41,913 nt of DNA from a virus. The position numbers and the translations under genes are program-made. Below are positions 38,244-41,913 of this stretch, piece after piece. The stretch is from positions 1 to 41,913 of IMG/VR virus record IMGVR_UViG_3300038701_002343; one strand, written 5' to 3'. Each line of letters opens with the position of its first letter. Position 1 is the stretch's first letter. The notes beneath the pieces were generated by a model. The model ran no database searches and had not been told where the DNA came from. It was given only the letters and a program-made list of their open reading frames with translations.

Positions 38244-38407
38244 GAACAGCAAAAGTAAACACAGATGCAGCAGATGCAAATGTGTATCTAGTGGATTCGG
38301 AAGGGCTTACAACACTAGTCGATGGATTGCATTTAGCAGATTCTGCTTTACAATCTTTGGCTAATAGCTTCTTTGACTTATGTAAGGATTGGTATATATT
38401 TAGTTAA
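38198..38407 (+). pseudogene. Remnant of an SGNH/SASA-type esterase C-terminus
   Basis: A start-less open frame in a frame different from the 38037 gene reads DAADANVYLVDSEGL, then VDGLHLADSALQSLANSFFD. The DGLH motif with a preceding ANVYLVD strand is the C-terminal block of SGNH-type carbohydrate esterases, with the catalytic Asp and His. The nucleophile Ser block is absent. It suggests loss of a former fibre-linked deacetylase. Confidence 0.5.
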
Positions 38408-38590
38408 AAAATAGAATAATAAACTATTTACTTATTTTCTTTTTTTTTAAAGGCTTGAAAGATAGGTTAATGAAAAATGATTTTAATAATCCTCTTTGAA
38501 ATGTCAACAATACTTGGGTATTAAAATGCAATCTGGATGAAAACGGTAAGTTAATTCCTTATGAAAGAAAGTGCTATTTTATTGAATTCC
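38408..38590 (+). other. AT-rich junction with another possible gene fragment
   Basis: 183 bases with no intact gene. A start-less open stretch from about 38502 reads NVNNTWVLKCNLDENGKLIP then YERKCYFIEF, which looks protein-like and may be another fibre remnant. It ends at the second copy of the 54-bp repeat. Confidence 0.4.
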
Positions 38591-38644
38591 GGGTTTATGG
38601 GGAAACGGCTCTGACATTGTCAGGGTCGTTTTTTTTATGTCCTC
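38591..38644 (+). repeat. 54-bp repeat containing a terminator, copy 2
   Basis: Exact copy of 35717-35770, with the terminator hairpin at 38605-38636 and the trailing TGTCCTC. It marks the right edge of the AT-rich fibre insert. Composition returns to the phage core level within the next gene. Confidence 0.95.
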
Positions 38645-38677
38645 AGTTTGGCAGTTGCCATTTTTTATGTTTGGCTC

Positions 38678-39001
38678 ATGAAACCTACCAAAAGAGCAAA
38701 CCGCATATTATTGGCAATTTCCAAAAACCTGCCTTTGGAAAGCTACGCTGCTAAGTCTGCTGTCATTCTATCAGGTACAGAACTTATAGAATCCGGTCAG
38801 AAAGAAGTGGAAAGTATACCTGTAGATCCTAAGAAGGAATACATTCAAGAAATCCCACTATACAACAAAAAGAATCATTTCAGGAGGTTAAAAAGGGCGT
38901 ATGCATCAGGAGGTATTAATGCTGTTAAGAAATACCTTACTCCATATGTGAAGGAGGAATATAGAGAGAAGCTTTTTTCGGGACTAGATGCTGAGCTATG
39001 A
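38678..39001 (+). CDS. Hypothetical protein upstream of terminase genes, 107 residues
   Basis: A basic protein (MKPTKRANRILLAISKN, then KKNHFRRLKRAYASGGINAVKKYL). ATG at 38678 is preferred over a TTG 30 bases upstream lying near the repeat. The stop overlaps the next start (ATGA). A small basic protein before terminase may take part in packaging or its regulation; no family was recognised. Confidence 0.5.
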   Translation: MKPTKRANRILLAISKNLPLESYAAKSAVILSGTELIESGQKEVESIPVDPKKEYIQEIPLYNKKNHFRRLKRAYASGGINAVKKYLTPYVKEEYREKLFSGLDAEL

Positions 39002-39552
39002 AAGATCAAATCCATCATTGGTTAGATCATCCGGATTATGAAGAAGGGGTAATGCTTTACAGAAAGTACGGGAAGGATCAGGCCTTATTAAGTCTTTTTT
39101 TGCTACCTGAGACAAGCTTCACTTTTTCGAAGCTAAAAAATGCCCTGACCGATCTGATCAAAGAAACACCCGAAGCAGAAGTAAAACCAAAAACACCACA
39201 ACCGATTCTGGATCTCATCAGAAAACGAAGCCAGCTCCATGAGTCGCTATTCCATACCAAAGGAAAAGAAGACCGTCACCTTATAGCCAAGACCATCCTG
39301 GCTATAGGCAGAAAACTGGACCGTTACTATGATGATGGTCAGCTGCCGGATGACCAGGCAGAGAATGAAAATAAATCCGATCATATCCCGACTAATGCAT
39401 GGGAGCTTCACATGATGATCAATAATAATACCGCCTACCTGGCTAAGAATAAAAAAAGGGAAGACAAGCAGGGAGAGGTACAGCGCAGGATCAGGCAAAA
39501 TGGGAATATAGAGGAACGACTAAAAGAAATGAACCATGGGGCTATTTCCTGA
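38998..39552 (+). CDS. Hypothetical terminase-region protein, 184 residues
   Basis: A helical charged protein: N-terminal DYEEGVMLYRKYGKDQALLSLF repeat-like helices, a Pro-rich linker (PEAEVKPKTPQPI), then a basic helical C-terminal half (AKNKKREDKQGEVQRRI). It overlaps the small-terminase candidate by 17 bases. Possibly an accessory packaging factor; not assigned to a family. Confidence 0.5.
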   Translation: MKDQIHHWLDHPDYEEGVMLYRKYGKDQALLSLFLLPETSFTFSKLKNALTDLIKETPEAEVKPKTPQPILDLIRKRSQLHESLFHTKGKEDRHLIAKTILAIGRKLDRYYDDGQLPDDQAENENKSDHIPTNAWELHMMINNNTAYLAKNKKREDKQGEVQRRIRQNGNIEERLKEMNHGAIS

Positions 39553-40189
39553 AAACAGAGGCAAAGTAAAGATAAAGCTGGATAATCCTGAGGATAGGAT
39601 ATCTGCCTATATGATCAATAAGATCGAGAAAAAGCAACTCCATAAGGGCGATGATGTGATCATGCGGAGATGGTTTAAAATCTGGTCGCTCCTGCTAAAC
39701 TACCATTCACCCACCCAGGCGGTAGATGCCCATATCAAGGGATGCAAAGAAGATCCGGAGATAGGAGAAATATCCCAACGTACCGCCTGGTACGACCTTA
39801 AGCATGCCACTAATTTGTGGGGAAATCTTAATGATGTGCCTTATCATGCCTCATTGATCCTGCTTTCAGAATATGCGATGAAAACTTTCCAGCTGGCAGC
39901 ACAGCAGCGTAACGTCAAGGAGATGAACCGGGCCATATCAGAAATGCGAGAAATAAAAAAAGACCTGTACGCGATATCGGATGTTACAGACGAGGGTACG
40001 CCTACTTCCCGGTTTGTGCTGGTCATCCAGACAGGCGAAGGCTCTCCCAGGACGATAGACCTTGACGATTATGAGGAGCTGCCAGATGATATCGCTGGAG
40101 AGGTGATAGAGGCAGTTCAGAATAAAGAGGTGGATGGTGATGGCTTTATGAAGATCGTGGAAGACAGCAAAAATGTAACAGAGGAATAA
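39536..40189 (+). CDS. Putative small terminase subunit
   Basis: A 217-residue protein. The N-terminal part has a possible helix-turn-helix (SPTQAVDAHIKGCKEDPEIGEISQRTAWYDLKHA, about 58-91), followed by an oligomerisation-like helical region (about 110-150) and an acidic C-terminus (DLDDYEELPDDIAGEV). This order, and its position immediately before the large terminase with a one-base overlap, fits a small terminase that recognises packaging sites. Confidence 0.6.
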   Translation: MGLFPENRGKVKIKLDNPEDRISAYMINKIEKKQLHKGDDVIMRRWFKIWSLLLNYHSPTQAVDAHIKGCKEDPEIGEISQRTAWYDLKHATNLWGNLNDVPYHASLILLSEYAMKTFQLAAQQRNVKEMNRAISEMREIKKDLYAISDVTDEGTPTSRFVLVIQTGEGSPRTIDLDDYEELPDDIAGEVIEAVQNKEVDGDGFMKIVEDSKNVTEE

Positions 40190-41841
40190 TGCAGGCAAAG
40201 CAAACGATTTTTAATAAACCTCAGCAGTTGTTTCAGGTAATAAAGCCCGTATCCTCCAAAAATGTCTGGTCCAGGGGAACGGGAAAGTCTTTTTTGATCG
40301 CCTGGATTATACATATGATAGTGAAGTGGATGCCCCGGTCGAGTTGGGCTATAGTGGGAAAATCTTATAAGCAGCTACTTACCAGAACGCTACCCACCAC
40401 TATTTCTACCCTGCAGGAGGTGTTTGGGTACCGTGAGGATAAGGATTTCTTTGTAAGGAGAAAGCCACCGAAGCTGTATAAGTTTGAGACGCCTTTTTCG
40501 CCTCCTTTGGATTATGATCATTGTATCATTTTCCGGAATGGTACTTTCTTTCACCTGGTATCACTGGAAGGTGGTGGATCTACTATCCGGGGTCTATCCA
40601 TAGACGGCTATCTCGGAGATGAAGCCCTGGAGATCAACAAAGAGAAAATGGACTCCGAGGTCGTACCTACCAATAGGGGAAATCTGCGATACTTTAAGCA
40701 CATCCCATTCCACCATGGTAATTTTTTCTTTTCATCTATGGGATATGGACATGAATTTAAGTGGATGCTGGAAGGTGGTAAGTACTATGAGAATGACGGG
40801 TACAATTTCAGAGCTATACGTCAGTTGATCGTAGAGAAGGAGCTGGAATTAGTAGACTGCCCTGATAAGGTTAAAATGAAGAAGCTATGGGAAGAGATCC
40901 TGGTGCTTAAGCGACAGCTCCGGTGGTATAAGAATAAGAGCGGGTTTCTCTACATGGAGGCCGATGTATTCGATAATATAGAGAATGTGGGCTGGGCGTA
41001 CATCAAGGAGATGCGCAGGACATTGCTGGATTTTATCTTTATGGTGGAGATGCTTAACTGGTTTCCTGAGGGAGTAGAATCAGGGTTTTATTTTGCGTTA
41101 TCACGTAAGCATCATGGGTACAGTAACAGGTTTGACCAGGGCTTTATTGGGTCATTGGATCATGACTCAGAAGCAGTTAAGTTTCCTGATTGCCGCATGG
41201 ATGATGACCTGGTAAGCGGTCAGCCCTTAAGGATAGCCGTTGACTGGGGCAGCCATATAAACTCGATGACAGTATCTCAATATCTGCTATCACTTAATAC
41301 ATTGAGATTCCTTAAGAATTTGTATGTAAAGGGTGACACCTTGGAGCGATTGGCAAATGATTTCTGCGACTACTACGATTATCACAACCGAAAGGAGGTC
41401 TTTTTTTCTTATGGACATGACGGTAATATTACACATGCCAACTCAAAGCTTACCTATGCACAAGAGTTCTCGATGATATTAGAGAAGCGTGGATGGATCG
41501 TGCATATGAGCATGGATAAAGTTCCCCTTACTCAGATGGAACGATACCTCATATGGGCAAAGGTATTGAAGAACACCTCAGACCATAAGGAAGGCAAGAA
41601 GGTAGATCCCGTTTTACCTTTGGTTGAATTCAATGTGGATAATTGTAATGAAACCTTTATCTCTATGCAGAATGCACCAGCAAAGGAAGGCCGAAATGGT
41701 ATAGAGAAAAACAAAAGCAGCGAGCGTAATCCATTAATACCACAAGAGGAAGCCACCCACCTGTCTGATACAGCAGACACAAACCTCTGCTCTATACTTA
41801 ATGATCCATTCTCGATCCTCCCTCCTTTCATTGGAAATTAA
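40189..41841 (+). CDS. Large terminase subunit (ATPase-nuclease)
   Basis: A 550-residue protein. Walker A SRGTGKSF (about 28-35), Walker B with catalytic Glu in GYLGDEAL (about 140-147), and coupling region after it. The RNase H-like nuclease has Asp in IAVDWGSHIN (about 350) and another in SYGHDGNIT (about 409). The end KSSERNPLIPQEEATHLSD is typical of Bacteroidota terminases. It cuts concatemers and pumps DNA through the portal. The frame is open again after its TAA stop to the window edge, and in a circle would continue into positions 1-93. Confidence 0.9.
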   Translation: MQAKQTIFNKPQQLFQVIKPVSSKNVWSRGTGKSFLIAWIIHMIVKWMPRSSWAIVGKSYKQLLTRTLPTTISTLQEVFGYREDKDFFVRRKPPKLYKFETPFSPPLDYDHCIIFRNGTFFHLVSLEGGGSTIRGLSIDGYLGDEALEINKEKMDSEVVPTNRGNLRYFKHIPFHHGNFFFSSMGYGHEFKWMLEGGKYYENDGYNFRAIRQLIVEKELELVDCPDKVKMKKLWEEILVLKRQLRWYKNKSGFLYMEADVFDNIENVGWAYIKEMRRTLLDFIFMVEMLNWFPEGVESGFYFALSRKHHGYSNRFDQGFIGSLDHDSEAVKFPDCRMDDDLVSGQPLRIAVDWGSHINSMTVSQYLLSLNTLRFLKNLYVKGDTLERLANDFCDYYDYHNRKEVFFSYGHDGNITHANSKLTYAQEFSMILEKRGWIVHMSMDKVPLTQMERYLIWAKVLKNTSDHKEGKKVDPVLPLVEFNVDNCNETFISMQNAPAKEGRNGIEKNKSSERNPLIPQEEATHLSDTADTNLCSILNDPFSILPPFIGN

Positions 41842-41913
41842 AATAGCAGTTCATATATCGTAAAATTTAGCAAGCAGTTGCCGAAATCTTACAGAATCCT
41901 GGCGGGCTCTTTT
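41842..41913 (+). other. Right edge, open frame after the terminase stop
   Basis: 72 bases, all open in the terminase frame after TAA (SSSYIVKFSKQLPKSYRILA). No ATG. If joined to position 1 the open frame continues another 30 codons. GAATCCTGGCGGG, found near the left edge, recurs here at about 41893-41905. Confidence 0.5.

Noticed and set aside
1-41913. Terminal redundancy from the 13-base word at both ends
   Set aside because: Only 13 bases match and flanks differ, too short to prove circular overlap or direct terminal repeats. Kept as a hint only.

Overview
The window reads as the genome, or nearly the whole genome, of a temperate siphovirus-like phage of a Bacteroidota host. Host evidence: promoters of the Bacteroidota -33/-7 type (TTG-N19-TATATTTAC at 14226 and 27959), few Shine-Dalgarno sites, a tail protein carrying SprB-type repeats (SprB is the gliding adhesin of that phylum), and phage families common there (DUF6712, DUF5675). 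Genes are tightly packed with 1-4 base stop/start overlaps. Large terminase ends near the right edge and portal lies near the left edge, so the window is probably a circular or circularly permuted genome cut between them. I saw no tRNA, rRNA, CRISPR array, reverse transcriptase or transposase.

Layout: 0.2-10 kb holds portal, a connector-type protein, a lysis cassette (holin, DUF5675 endolysin, second membrane protein, single-molecule spanin) and tail genes. 10-14.2 kb holds a lipoprotein, small genes with structured intergenic DNA, the tape measure and two tiny membrane proteins. 14.2-16.4 kb is an AT-rich accessory locus with its own promoter, a duplicated 346-bp block and a hairpin-ended gene cassette. 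16.4-18.7 kb is the lysogeny switch: integrase and repressor leftward, Cro-like protein rightward, operators between. 18.6-25.5 kb is the early operon of small proteins, a C5-cytosine methyltransferase and a TOPRIM/P-loop primase-helicase. 25.5-28.7 kb is AT-rich: an adenine-type methyltransferase, a 9-mer iteron array that looks like a replication origin, two more hairpin-ended cassette junctions (one cassette carries an ASCH-domain gene) and small genes. 28.7-41.8 kb is the second late block: structured leader, fibre genes, protease-scaffold, major capsid protein, probable tail tube, a 2.9-kb AT-rich fibre/glycosidase insert between identical 54-bp terminators, then small and large terminase.

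How it works together: repressor and Cro compete over the TTTGGT operators at 18.3-18.4 kb. Early transcription then supplies primase-helicase, which probably acts at the iterons at 26.4-26.6 kb. Late transcription from about 28.88 kb would run through capsid and terminase and, in a circle, on into portal, lysis and tail genes. Most novel-looking are the attC-like hairpins bounding small genes, the iteron array, the paired leader RNAs ahead of two paralogous genes, and the 54-bp and 71-bp repeats that bracket exchangeable modules.
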